Below are positions 13,748-23,547 of a stretch of DNA of 24,325 nt, piece after piece (the first letter of the stretch is position 1; each line of letters opens with the position of its first letter). The translations under genes and the position numbers were made by a program. Source of the stretch: DASSHA01 sp035693145 (lineage in GTDB: Bacteria > Chloroflexota > Limnocylindria > Limnocylindrales > CSP1-4); contig DASSHA010000120.1 in the NCBI GenBank assembly GCA_035693145.1, forward strand, positions 1 to 24,325, written 5' to 3'. The notes below the pieces were generated by a model. It was not told the origin of the DNA, made no database searches, and was given only the letters and a program-made list of their open reading frames with translations.

Positions 13748-14859
13748 GTGAGCTCGACGTACGACGTCGTCACGATCCCGGGCGACGGCGTGGGCCCGGA
13801 GGTTGTCGCGGCGGCCAGGGCCGTGGTCGATATCGCGGCCGAGCGATTCGGCTTCGACGTCGCGTGGGAGGAGGTTGCCGCCGGCGGCGCGGCGATCGAC
13901 ACGTTCGGCGTCGCGATCCGGCCCCAGGATGTCGATCGGTGCGGCGCCGCGGATGCCGTCCTCCTCGGCGCGGTCGGCGGGCCGAAATGGGACGATCCGA
14001 CGGCGAAGGTGCGCCCGGAGCAGGCGCTGTTCGCGCTCCGCGGCGGCCTCGGGCTGTTCGCGAACCTTCGGCCCGTGACGATCCATCCCGCCCTCGCCGC
14101 AGCCTCGCCGCTCCGTGCCGAGCTGCTCGACGGTGTCGACCTGCTGATCGTTCGCGAGCTGACCGGCGGCATCTACTTCGGCGACAGGACCGAGGCAACG
14201 GGTGGCGCCGGCGCCCGAGCCGCGCGCGACACGCTGCCGTACGCCGAGGGGGAGATCCGCCGCGTCGTCCGGTTGGCGTTCGAGCTCGCCCGCGACCGTC
14301 GCCGCAGGGTGACGTCCGTCGACAAGGCCAACGTCCTCGCGACGTCACGCCTGTGGCGACGGGTCGCCGACGACGTCGCCGCCGAATTCCCGAACGTCGA
14401 GCTCGAGCACCGGCTCGTCGATTCCTGCGCGATGCTCCTCGTCACGCGCCCCTCGTCCTTCGATGTGATCGTCACCGAGAACCTTTTCGGCGACATCCTG
14501 TCGGACGAGGCGGCCGTGCTGACGGGCTCGCTCGGGATGCTCCCCTCCGCGTCGCTCGGGGAGCGCCGGACCGAGCACGGCACGTTCGGCCTGTACGAAC
14601 CGATCCACGGGTCGGCGCCGGACATCGCGGGGCAGGGGATCGCCAACCCGCTCGGGACGATCCTGTCGGCCGCGCTGATGCTGCGTCAGTCGCTCGGGCA
14701 GGCGGATGCCGCGGACGCCCTTGAGGCGGCCGTTCGGTCGGCCGTGTCCGACGGTGTCCGAACCCGCGACCTGGGCGGCTCCGCATCGACCGATGAGATG
14801 ACGCGAGCCGTTCGCGACCGGGTTGCGGCCGGCGATCGGCACGCCGTGGGGGTTCGGGC

Positions 14860-14863
<4 letters not shown>
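13748..14863 (+). CDS. leuB: 3-isopropylmalate dehydrogenase
   Basis: 371 residues. It oxidises and decarboxylates 3-isopropylmalate with NAD+, and can act on the methylmalate intermediate of the citramalate route. Motifs: IPGDGVGPEVV at the N-terminus, LFANLRPV, RELTGGIYFG, VDKANVLATSRLWR with the catalytic Lys, ENLFGDILSDEAA with the metal Asp residues, and the cofactor region GLYEPIHGSAPDIAG. Length is typical. The GTG at 13748 has GGGGAG seven bases upstream. It follows leuA after a 94-nt gap and overlaps cimA by 4 nt (ATGA). Confidence 0.96.
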
Positions 14864-16518
<1,655 letters not shown>

Positions 16519-16520
16519 CC

Positions 16521-17081
16521 ATGACGACGGACCAGTCGACGACGACAGACCCGGCGGCCGAAACAGCATCCGGGGCGCTCCAGCTCGCCCGCTGGACGGT
16601 CCAGTCCGGCAGCAACGCCCAGAGCCGCGGCGCGGTCGTCATCACCGCCGACGATCACCAGTGGGAGGCGACGGCGGAAGGCAACGGCCCGATCGACGCG
16701 CTGTACCGGGCGGTCGACCGGGCGATCCACGAGGTCCTCACCGGCCACCCGAGGCTGGTGTCGTACGACATCCACGCCCTCGCCGAAGGCCCCGACGCCG
16801 AGGGCGAAGTCCGGGTCAACATCGCGCCGCCCTCGGCGGCATCGGGCCCGCGAGCGACCGGTCGCTACAGCGGGACCGCCCGCTCGACGAACATCGTCGC
16901 CGCCTCCGTCGAGGCGTACGTCGAGGCCGTGAATGCGCTCCTCGCCGAGGAGCACTGGGCCGGCGCGACGGAGGCCGCCGGCAATCGCAAGCGCGCGGCC
17001 GGCCGAACCGGCACCCCACAGCGGGCCGAGCTCGACGAAGAGGCGGGTCGCATCGACACGACCGACTGGTTCAACCGCTAG
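16521..17081 (+). CDS. Free-standing LeuA-type allosteric (dimerisation) domain protein
   Basis: 186 residues. After a Thr/Ser-rich start, residues of about 20-140 match the C-terminal regulatory domain of LeuA and CimA: GNGPIDALYRAVDRAI, LVSYDIHALAEG, EGEVRVNI and ARSTNIVAASVEAYVEAV. No catalytic barrel is present, and the upstream cimA is complete with its own copy of this domain, so this is not a broken cimA. It starts 2 nt after the cimA stop, with GGGAG ten bases upstream, and is the last gene of the operon. It could form mixed dimers with LeuA or CimA and alter their feedback, or sense leucine/isoleucine for another partner. Both roles are inferences. Confidence 0.88.
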   Translation: MTTDQSTTTDPAAETASGALQLARWTVQSGSNAQSRGAVVITADDHQWEATAEGNGPIDALYRAVDRAIHEVLTGHPRLVSYDIHALAEGPDAEGEVRVNIAPPSAASGPRATGRYSGTARSTNIVAASVEAYVEAVNALLAEEHWAGATEAAGNRKRAAGRTGTPQRAELDEEAGRIDTTDWFNR

Positions 17082-17363
17082 TACGGTCTCACGTCCTCGC
17101 GGGCCGTGTCGCGATCCCCGGGGAGTGTCACGTCGGGGCGCGCCGGGGTCCGGTCGCCGCGCACCCGGGCGTTGCCCGCCGGGGCACGAATCGGGCACCG
17201 ACCGCGCGGAGCGTTCCCTCGCAGGCGATGCACCGACGCGCTTTGCCGACTTCCGGCGCCGCGTCGTTGCATACCAGGCAAAGTGGGCACGCTCGGCGGT
17301 CGAAGTCGCTGCTTGTGAGGCAACGCCGGCCTCGGGCCCGTCCGGCATTCCGCGCGGCGCCCC
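17082..17363. other. Intergenic region; possible minus-strand zinc-ribbon remnant
   Basis: No plus-strand gene is seen between the operon end and the pheA promoter. On the minus strand one frame (stop at 17128-17130) contains CPLCLVC, then twelve residues, then CIAC (17221-17289), a CxxC/CxxC zinc-ribbon pattern. The frame has no convincing start codon or ribosome-binding site, and its third codon positions are less GC-rich than in real genes here. No classical terminator is visible for the ilv-leu operon. Confidence 0.3.
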
Positions 17364-17369
17364 TACACT
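17364..17369 (+). promoter_or_regulatory. -10 box of a leaderless pheA promoter
   Basis: TACACT ends 8 nt before the pheA ATG, and no Shine-Dalgarno lies between. The spacing matches the boxes before the lipoprotein gene and the tandem MBL gene. No clear -35 element. Confidence 0.5.
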
Positions 17370-17377
17370 CCCGATCG

Positions 17378-18229
17378 ATGGCCGAACCGCCCGCGCACGC
17401 CCGCACGATCGCGTACGCCGGCGAGCCGGGTGCGTTCGCCGAGGACGCCGCGATCGGGGTCGACCGCAATGCGGATCGGCTCCCGGTCGCCGGGTTCGCG
17501 GAGGTGTTCGACGCGGTCGAGACCGGTCGGGCGGCCCTCGGCGTCGTGCCGATCGAGAACCTCGTGAACGGGACCGTCCGCGAGAACCTCGACCTGCTGC
17601 TTGGGCATGACCTCTGCGTCGTCGGCGAGCACGTCGTGCCGGTCCGCCTCGCGCTCGCTGCCCTGCCGGGACAGTCGCTCGACGAGATCGAGCGGGTCTA
17701 CTCGCACGTCCAGGCGCTCGGTCAGGCCGAGGCGTTCCTTCGCAGCCGCGCCTGGACCCTCCTCTCGACCTACAACACGGCGGCCTCCGGCAAGCTGATC
17801 GCCGACCGCGGGGAACGCCGCGCGGCCGCGGTGCTCTCACCGCGAGCCGCCGCTCAGTACGGCCTCGAAGTCCTCGCCGATGGGATCGAGGACGTCGCCG
17901 GCAATCGGACGCGCTTCCTCGTCGTCGCGGCTCGCGGCGTCCCCGCGCTCGCCGGTGGATCGAGCGCCGCGCGCCGTACGACGCTCGCGTTCGGGGTGCG
18001 GAACGAGCCCGGCACCCTCCTGACCGCCCTTCGAGCGTTCGCCGAACAGGGCGTGAACCTGTCGCGCCTCGAGTCGCGCCCGAGCCGGGAGCGTGCCTGG
18101 GAGTACGTCTTCTGGACGGATGCGGACGCCGACGTCGACACTCCCGACTGTGTCGCCGCGCTCGAGGCGCTGCGCGCCGTTTCGACGTTCGTCCGGGTGT
18201 TCGGGTCGTACGCGCGCGCGACGGACTGA
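17378..18229 (+). CDS. pheA: Prephenate dehydratase
   Basis: 283 residues. It converts prephenate to phenylpyruvate in phenylalanine synthesis. The catalytic part begins IAYAGEPGAFAEDAA and has GVVPIENLVNGTVRENLDLL, YNTAASG and the active-site NRTRFLVV. The C-terminal ACT domain (from about 200) has NEPGTLLTALRAFAEQGVNL and the Phe-binding LESRPS followed by WEYVFW, so feedback by phenylalanine is expected. There is no chorismate mutase domain. The gene is monocistronic, with its own leaderless-type promoter, although it lies just after the branched-chain operon. Confidence 0.95.
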   Translation: MAEPPAHARTIAYAGEPGAFAEDAAIGVDRNADRLPVAGFAEVFDAVETGRAALGVVPIENLVNGTVRENLDLLLGHDLCVVGEHVVPVRLALAALPGQSLDEIERVYSHVQALGQAEAFLRSRAWTLLSTYNTAASGKLIADRGERRAAAVLSPRAAAQYGLEVLADGIEDVAGNRTRFLVVAARGVPALAGGSSAARRTTLAFGVRNEPGTLLTALRAFAEQGVNLSRLESRPSRERAWEYVFWTDADADVDTPDCVAALEALRAVSTFVRVFGSYARATD

Positions 18230-18634
18230 CCGCGCACGGCATCCGCGAGCACGAGGACGAGCACTCGGCACGCCACGGATCGACTCGTCCGGACGGCGAG
18301 TGCAACGTCGCTGCAACATCTCGCCGCGCTTCTCCAGCGCGGCGAACACCGGCGCCTCCTCGACAGTTCGACCGCGACGACGAGATCGGCGACGAGGGGC
18401 GCCCGGACGTCGCGGGGGAGAAGAGACATCAGCACCGCCGGTTCGAGCCGCCGCTCCACGACTTCGCGGCCTGGTCGCGCGTCGGCCGTCCGGAGCGACC
18501 TCGGCGGCCATGTCGGAACGGGATCTCGGCCCGTTGGCACGATCGCGCTGTGGCCTCTCGAGATCGACGAGGGCTTCGTCGGGCCCGCGACGCTCGACCC
18601 GTGGGCCTCGATCGTCCGACGCGCGATCGACGAC
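18230..18634 (+). other. 405-nt stretch after pheA without a supported gene
   Basis: The pheA frame stays open from its stop codon to the end of the NTF2-like ORF, but holds no ATG, GTG or TTG before 18635. From about 18533 this frame looks protein-like (GTIALWPLEIDEGFVGP, then DPWASIVRRAIDDM) and continues into the NTF2-like ORF, so the coding part of that gene probably began here. The first 300 bases give no convincing protein on either strand. They hold one strong hairpin, listed separately. Confidence 0.4.
18321..18345 (+). terminator. Strong hairpin after pheA, no U-tract
   Basis: Perfect 9-bp stem TCGCCGCGC / GCGCGGCGA around TTCTCCA, 91 nt after the pheA stop. There is no T-run, so it is at best a non-canonical terminator or 3'-end stabiliser. 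Confidence 0.35.
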
Positions 18635-18985
18635 ATGCGCCTCGGGCGGCTCGATGAGGCGCTCGTGTCGTGGGATCCCGGCGCAACCTGGGAGGTTCGC
18701 TGCGCGCCAGCCCACGGCACGGCACTCGTCGGGCCGGACGCCGTCGTCGACCATCACCGGACCCTCGGCCTTCGGACAGGACAGACGTTTCGCCAGCGGC
18801 TGTTCGGGCTCGCGGGATCGGCCGGCCCGATCGTGACGGCGTACGTCCGAAGCCACGCCCGAATGGGTCACCGAACCCTCGACCAGCCCACGCTCATCAC
18901 GTTCGAGCTGACGGGCGGTCGCATCCGGAAGGTCATCGAGATGCCGGGCGACGTTGCGGCCTGGTGCAGCTTCTGGTCGCACTGA
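18635..18985 (+). CDS. NTF2-like (SnoaL-type) domain protein, start uncertain
   Basis: 116 residues from the first standard start in the frame. RLGRLDEALVSWDPGATWEVRC, GPDAVVDHHRTL, then strands VTAYVRSHARMGHR and TLITFELTGGRIRKVIEM, ending AWCSFW, follow the NTF2/SnoaL fold of small ligand-binding or isomerase-like domains. The first family helix (SIVRRAIDDM) begins upstream of this ATG, and the ATG has no ribosome-binding site. The gene is therefore either started at a non-standard codon or has lost its 5' end by mutation or frameshift. Function cannot be assigned. Confidence 0.5.
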   Translation: MRLGRLDEALVSWDPGATWEVRCAPAHGTALVGPDAVVDHHRTLGLRTGQTFRQRLFGLAGSAGPIVTAYVRSHARMGHRTLDQPTLITFELTGGRIRKVIEMPGDVAAWCSFWSH

Positions 18986-19041
18986 CGGACCCGCGGCGAG
19001 TGAGACGCAGCGAAGCGTCGCTCTTCTCGGAATCGCCTCGC

Positions 19042-19047
19042 TAGACT
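19042..19047 (+). promoter_or_regulatory. -10 box of a leaderless promoter before the tandem MBL gene
   Basis: TAGACT ends 9 nt before the GTG at 19057. There is no Shine-Dalgarno. It shares form and spacing with the boxes at 4642 and 17364. A short hairpin GACGC-AGCGAA-GCGTC (19004-19019) precedes it and may end transcription from the NTF2-like ORF. Confidence 0.5.
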
Positions 19048-19056
19048 CGGCTGGTC

Positions 19057-20880
19057 GTGCAGGTTGCCCCCGATGTCTTTCGATACGCCGATGCCGCTAA
19101 CGCCTACCTGATCCGGTCGGGACGGGAGGCCGTCCTCATCGACATCGGCAGCGGCGACGTCCTCGATCATCTCGCCGACTTCGGCGTCGAACGCGTCACC
19201 GACGTCCTCATGACGCACCACCATCGCGACGGGGCCCAGGGGCTCGCCCGCGCGGCACGCGACGGCATCCGGATCTGGGTCCCGGCGAGCGAGCGCGACC
19301 TGTTCGACAGGGTCGACGAGCACTGGCAGATGCGGCCGCTCGACAATGTCTACGACCTTCGCCAGGACCGCTTCTCGCTCCTCGAATCCGTCCCCGTGGC
19401 CGGGGTGATGGCCGACTACCGCAGCCGTCGGTTCGGCGACGTCGACGTCCTCACGCTTCCGACGCCCGGCCACACCCCCGGTTCGGTCAGCTACCTCGTC
19501 GAGCTCGGCGACCGAAGGCTCGTCTTCAGCGGCGACCTCATTGCCGGGCCCGGCAAGGTCTGGTCGCTCGCCGCGACGCAATGGACGTACACGGGGATCG
19601 AGGGCGTCGGCTCGACGATCCTGTCGGCCCTCGACCTGCGCGACCGGGCGCCCGACGTCCTCCTGCCCGCACACGGCGACCCGATCGAGGACCCACGGGC
19701 CGCGATCGACCTGCTGACCGGTCGTCTCCAGGAGCTCGTCGCCCTGCGCTCGCCCGAATGGAACCTCACCGCGCTTCGCGCGCGCCCGTACGTCGAGATC
19801 TCCCGCCACCTCCTGCTCAACCGGACGGCGGTCGCGAACTCCTACGTCCTCCTGTCCGACAGCGGCGGCGCCCTCGTGCTCGATTTCGGCTACGACTTCA
19901 CGACGGGCCTGCCGAGTGGCTTCGACCGCTCGTCGCGGAAGCCATGGCTTCAGACCCTTCCGGCGCTCAAGCGGCTCCACGGCGTGGACCGCGTCGAGGT
20001 GGCGGTCCCGACCCACTACCACGACGATCACGTTGCCGGCTTCAACCTGCTGCGCGAGGTCGAGGGCGCGGAGGTCTGGTCGCCACAGAACATGACCGCG
20101 CTGTTCCGCGACCCGCGGCGCTTCGACCTGCCGTGCCTCTGGTACGACCCGATCGGCGTCGACCGGGAGGTGCCCTTCGAGCGCCCGGTGCCATGGCGGG
20201 AATACGAGCTCACGTTCCACGAGCTGCCCGGGCACACGCTCTATGCGGTCGCGATCGAGATCGAGGTCGACGGCCGCAAGGTGCTCGCGACCGGCGATCA
20301 GCAGAACGGGATGTGGGTTCCCGGCGAGCGCGAGGAGATCCTCAACTACCAGTACCGCAACGGCTTCCGGATCGACGACTTCGAGCGGAGTGCGGCGCTC
20401 TATCGGCGACTCGCGCCCGACCTCATGATCAGCGGCCACTGGCAGCCGCGGCCGGTGACCGTTGACTATCTCGACATGCTCGAGCACAAGGGTGCCGAGG
20501 TCGCCCGGCTCCATCGCGACATCCTCCCGCTCGAGAGCGTCGACTTCGGCGCGGGCGGGTTCGGTGCGTCGATCGAGCCGTACCAGTCCACCGTCGTCGC
20601 CGGAGACCTCGTTGCCCTCGACGTCCTCGTCCGCAACCCCTTCGACCGGCCCGGCGAGGCCTGCGTCAGGCTCGCCGTCCCGGGCGGCTGGATCGCGGAA
20701 CCGCTGGAGGGCCGAACGACGCTCGAGCCGAAGGGTCACGGCCGGATCTCGTTCATGGTCCGGACGCCGCCCGACGGGCCTCCGGTCCGGCGCGCCCGAA
20801 TCGCTGCCGACCTGACCGTCGGCGATCGGCGATTCGGGCAGCAGGCCGAGGCCCTCGTCACGGTCGCCGCCGCCGACTGA
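19057..20880 (+). CDS. Tandem metallo-beta-lactamase-fold protein with C-terminal beta-sandwich
   Basis: 607 residues, no signal peptide, so cytoplasmic. The first MBL domain (about 1-225) has THHHRDG at 53-59, where the last His of the HxHxDH motif is Gly, then PGHTPGSVSY, FSGDL and LLPAHGD. The second (about 240-490) has an intact T319-H-Y-H-D-D-H325, LPGHTLYAV, ATGDQQ and ISGHWQP. Residues of about 515-607 form a beta-sandwich (YQSTVVAGDLVALDVLVRNP, GGWIAEP, HGRISFMVRTP) like the NEW3/alpha-galactosidase-associated type. It starts at a leaderless GTG and precedes a sugar-type ABC importer, so it may hydrolyse an imported ester, lactone or phosphodiester. That role is inference. Confidence 0.85.
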   Translation: MQVAPDVFRYADAANAYLIRSGREAVLIDIGSGDVLDHLADFGVERVTDVLMTHHHRDGAQGLARAARDGIRIWVPASERDLFDRVDEHWQMRPLDNVYDLRQDRFSLLESVPVAGVMADYRSRRFGDVDVLTLPTPGHTPGSVSYLVELGDRRLVFSGDLIAGPGKVWSLAATQWTYTGIEGVGSTILSALDLRDRAPDVLLPAHGDPIEDPRAAIDLLTGRLQELVALRSPEWNLTALRARPYVEISRHLLLNRTAVANSYVLLSDSGGALVLDFGYDFTTGLPSGFDRSSRKPWLQTLPALKRLHGVDRVEVAVPTHYHDDHVAGFNLLREVEGAEVWSPQNMTALFRDPRRFDLPCLWYDPIGVDREVPFERPVPWREYELTFHELPGHTLYAVAIEIEVDGRKVLATGDQQNGMWVPGEREEILNYQYRNGFRIDDFERSAALYRRLAPDLMISGHWQPRPVTVDYLDMLEHKGAEVARLHRDILPLESVDFGAGGFGASIEPYQSTVVAGDLVALDVLVRNPFDRPGEACVRLAVPGGWIAEPLEGRTTLEPKGHGRISFMVRTPPDGPPVRRARIAADLTVGDRRFGQQAEALVTVAAAD

Positions 20881-21104
20881 TCGGCCGTTGCCGAACACCG
20901 TCGACGGGCCCGACGCCCCCGTCGCCGACGTCGGCCAGTGCAATGCCCGCGCGATGGCGCCATGCGCGCCCGCTAGCACGACCGTGAGCCGGAACCTGCG
21001 ACCGTCCGGACAGCGTCCGTCCACGACCTGGCGGCGCGTGATCGGAGCGGGACCCGCGTCGGGAGCCGCTCGACGTCGGCGCTGCCGGGCGCCGGAGGAG
21101 GAAG
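20881..21104 (+). other. Intergenic region before the ABC importer genes
   Basis: 224 nt without a supported gene. TAGCAC at 20974-20979 could be a -10 box for the importer operon but lacks a -35 partner. No LacI-type palindrome and no terminator were found. Confidence 0.3.
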
Positions 21105-22550
21105 GTGACCGTGCGACGCACCCTGCCCGCCGCCATCGTCGTGTTCTCGCTCCTGCTCGCCGCATGCAGTGGCTCGTCCAGCCCGAGTCCATCCGCGCCC
21201 GCGGCATCGTCCGGCGGCGCGGCCTCGGCAGGCGCCTCCCCGTCGGGTGGAGCGGCATCCGCGAGCGCCCCGGCGAGTGCGGCAGCGATCCAGGCGAGCG
21301 GCGATCTCGACGTCATGGGCTTCGACTGCACGAAGGGCGACGACATCGCGACGAACCGGATCAAGGAGTTCAAGTCCAAGTATCCGGACGTGAACCTCAA
21401 GTGCACCGAGGGCGGCCTCAACGACCAGCAGTTCCTGACGGCCGTCCAGGGTGGCAGCCCGCCCGACCTCATCTACATGGACCGCGCGAAGATCGGCACG
21501 TTCGCCGCGCGGGGCGCGATCCAGCCCATGGACGACTGCGTCTCGAAGGCCGGCATCGACATGAACAACTTCCGCCCGGCCGCCACGCAGCAGGTGACGT
21601 TCGACGGCAAGGTCTACGGGATCCCCGAGTTCTTCAACGTCGTCGTCGTCGTCATCAACAACAAGGTCGCCAAGGACGCCGGCGTGTCGGTCGATGACAT
21701 CGACACCGGCAAGTGGGATCAGCTCAAGGCCGCGAACGACAAGATGCTCAAGAAGAGCGGCAGCAAGATCACGCGCCTCGGGTTCGACCCGAAGCTGCCG
21801 GAGTTCCTGCCGCTGTGGGCCAAGATCAACGGCGCCGACATCATCAGCGCTGACGGCAAGACCTCGAACCTCGACGACCCGAAGGTCGCGGAGGCGCTGA
21901 CCTTCGCCCGTGACCTCATCCAGGCGCACGGCAAGGCGTCGGACTTCTTCGCAGCGCGAGACGCCCTCAGCGCCGACTTCTTCGGCGCCGGCAACCCGAT
22001 CGCCAAGGACGTCCTCGGCGGGTTCCCCATCGAGCAGTTCTTCCTGAACGTCCTGGCCGGCACGTCGCCCGACGTCGACATCACGGTCAAGGCGCCGATG
22101 ACGAAGGATGGCCAGCCGGTGACGATGGCCACGGGCCTGACGTGGTCGGTCCCGGCAGGCGCGAAGAACGTCGATGCGGCCTGCGCCATGGCCGCGACGA
22201 TGACCGCGACGGATACCTGGACGAAGGTCGCCCAGATGCGTGCCGACCAGCGGAAGGCGGACAAGAAGCCGTTCACCGGCACGTTCACGGGCAACAAGGC
22301 GGCCGACGACACGATCTTCAACCAGATCGTCGACCTGTCGGACATGCCGCAGTTCGCCGAGGCGGTGAAGACGACCATCTCCGTCTCCGACCAGGCGTTC
22401 GCGATGCCGGCGACCGGCGGCGCGACCGACTTCGAGAAGGCGTGGCGTGATGCCGTGAACCGGGTCCTGAACGAGGGCGCGGATCCGGCACAGGCGCTCA
22501 AGGACGCCGACGCGACCGCGCAGGAGGCGCTCGACAACGGGGGCAGCTGA
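21105..22550 (+). CDS. ABC transporter solute-binding lipoprotein, sugar type
   Basis: 481 residues. The signal sequence (RRTLPAAIVVFSLLLAAC) ends in a lipobox with Cys near residue 23, followed by a long Ser/Ala/Pro/Gly linker to about residue 65. The mature part is a family-1 binding protein: a first lobe with TNRIKEFKSKYPDVNLKC and GGSPPDLIYMD, then DGKVYGIPEFF, and the C-terminal lobe with GGFPIEQFF and WSVPAGAKNVDAAC. GGAGGAGG precedes both the GTG at 21105 and the one at 21111, and either can be the start. It is first in an importer operon with two permeases. The substrate is probably a sugar or oligosaccharide, but cannot be specified. Confidence 0.93.
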   Translation: MTVRRTLPAAIVVFSLLLAACSGSSSPSPSAPAASSGGAASAGASPSGGAASASAPASAAAIQASGDLDVMGFDCTKGDDIATNRIKEFKSKYPDVNLKCTEGGLNDQQFLTAVQGGSPPDLIYMDRAKIGTFAARGAIQPMDDCVSKAGIDMNNFRPAATQQVTFDGKVYGIPEFFNVVVVVINNKVAKDAGVSVDDIDTGKWDQLKAANDKMLKKSGSKITRLGFDPKLPEFLPLWAKINGADIISADGKTSNLDDPKVAEALTFARDLIQAHGKASDFFAARDALSADFFGAGNPIAKDVLGGFPIEQFFLNVLAGTSPDVDITVKAPMTKDGQPVTMATGLTWSVPAGAKNVDAACAMAATMTATDTWTKVAQMRADQRKADKKPFTGTFTGNKAADDTIFNQIVDLSDMPQFAEAVKTTISVSDQAFAMPATGGATDFEKAWRDAVNRVLNEGADPAQALKDADATAQEALDNGGS

Positions 22551-22605
22551 CCACGCAATCCTCGAGTGACAGCGGCGATGCAGCGTTCCTAGGCGAGGTC
22601 CGTCG

Positions 22606-23547
22606 GTGACCGCAGCGACCGCTCCGTCCCCGGGCCGCTTCCGGCAGCTTTCGACGGATCTCCGGCGCGAAGAGACCCGATGGGCCGTCCTGTTCCTCCT
22701 GCCGTGGATCATCGGCTTTGTCATCTTCACGGCGGGACCGATGATCGCGAGCCTCGTCTTCTCGTTCACGAACCTCGGGCTGCGACCAAGCTTCGATTTC
22801 GTCGGGACCGTGAACTACGAGCGACTCCTCGCCGACCCGCGGGTCGGGCTGGCGCTCGCCAACACCGCGTTCTTCACGGTCCTCCACGTCCCGCTGGCGA
22901 TGGGCTTCGCGCTCCTCCTCGCGCTCATGCTCCTGCGCGTCGGCCGGGCATCGGGCTTCTTCCGAACGGTCTTCTACCTGCCGACGATCACGCCGACCGT
23001 CGCCATCGGGGCGCTCTGGCTGCTCCTCCTCAACGGGCAGGTCGGCCTCATCAACGCGTTCCTCGGCGTGTTCGGGATCGATGGACCGAACTGGACGACC
23101 GATCCGGAATGGATCAAGCCGGGCCTCGTCCTGATGAGCCTGTGGAGCCTCGGCAGCACGGTCATCATCTACTTCGCGGCGCTCCGAAACGTGCCCCTCG
23201 ACCTCTACGAGGCGGCGCGCGTCGACGGCGCGAACGCCTGGCAGCAGTTCCGCAACATCACCGTCCCGATGATCAGCGGCGCGCTCTTCTTCACCCTGAT
23301 CGTGAACACGATCGCGTCGCTCCAGACCTTCGATCAGGTCTACACGATGTACTTCGGCCGATCGAACGCGACGGCGGGCGATCGCTCGGCGCTCTTCTAC
23401 GTCGTCTACCTGTTCAACGAGGCGTTCACGAACTTCCGGATGGGCTACGCATCGGCGCTCGCGTGGCTGCTGTTCATCATCATCATGATCATCACGTTCA
23501 TCCAGATCCGACTCAGCAGGCGCTGGGTCTACTACGAGAACGAGTGA
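22606..23547 (+). CDS. ABC sugar transporter permease, MalF/UgpA type
   Basis: 313 residues with about six membrane helices. The first is WAVLFLLPWIIGFVIFTAGP. The ATPase-contact EAA loop is EAARVDGANAWQQFRNITVP. Typical of CUT1 importers are FYLPTITPTVAIGALW and the late helix AYTMYF-type region with QTFDQVYTMYF. The GTG at 22606 has GAGG seven bases upstream. The gene follows the binding protein after 55 nt and overlaps the second permease by 1 nt (TGATG). Confidence 0.95.
   Translation: MTAATAPSPGRFRQLSTDLRREETRWAVLFLLPWIIGFVIFTAGPMIASLVFSFTNLGLRPSFDFVGTVNYERLLADPRVGLALANTAFFTVLHVPLAMGFALLLALMLLRVGRASGFFRTVFYLPTITPTVAIGALWLLLLNGQVGLINAFLGVFGIDGPNWTTDPEWIKPGLVLMSLWSLGSTVIIYFAALRNVPLDLYEAARVDGANAWQQFRNITVPMISGALFFTLIVNTIASLQTFDQVYTMYFGRSNATAGDRSALFYVVYLFNEAFTNFRMGYASALAWLLFIIIMIITFIQIRLSRRWVYYENE

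Noticed and set aside
17837..18982. Minus-strand frames opposite pheA and the NTF2-like ORF
   Set aside because: Low-complexity Arg/Ser-rich translations. The part at 18230-18500 has hydrophobic patches but no family resemblance and no ribosome-binding site.
18868..21258. Long minus-strand frame of 796 codons opposite the tandem MBL gene
   Set aside because: It is the GC-rich antisense shadow of a well-recognised MBL protein, with no recognisable domain of its own.
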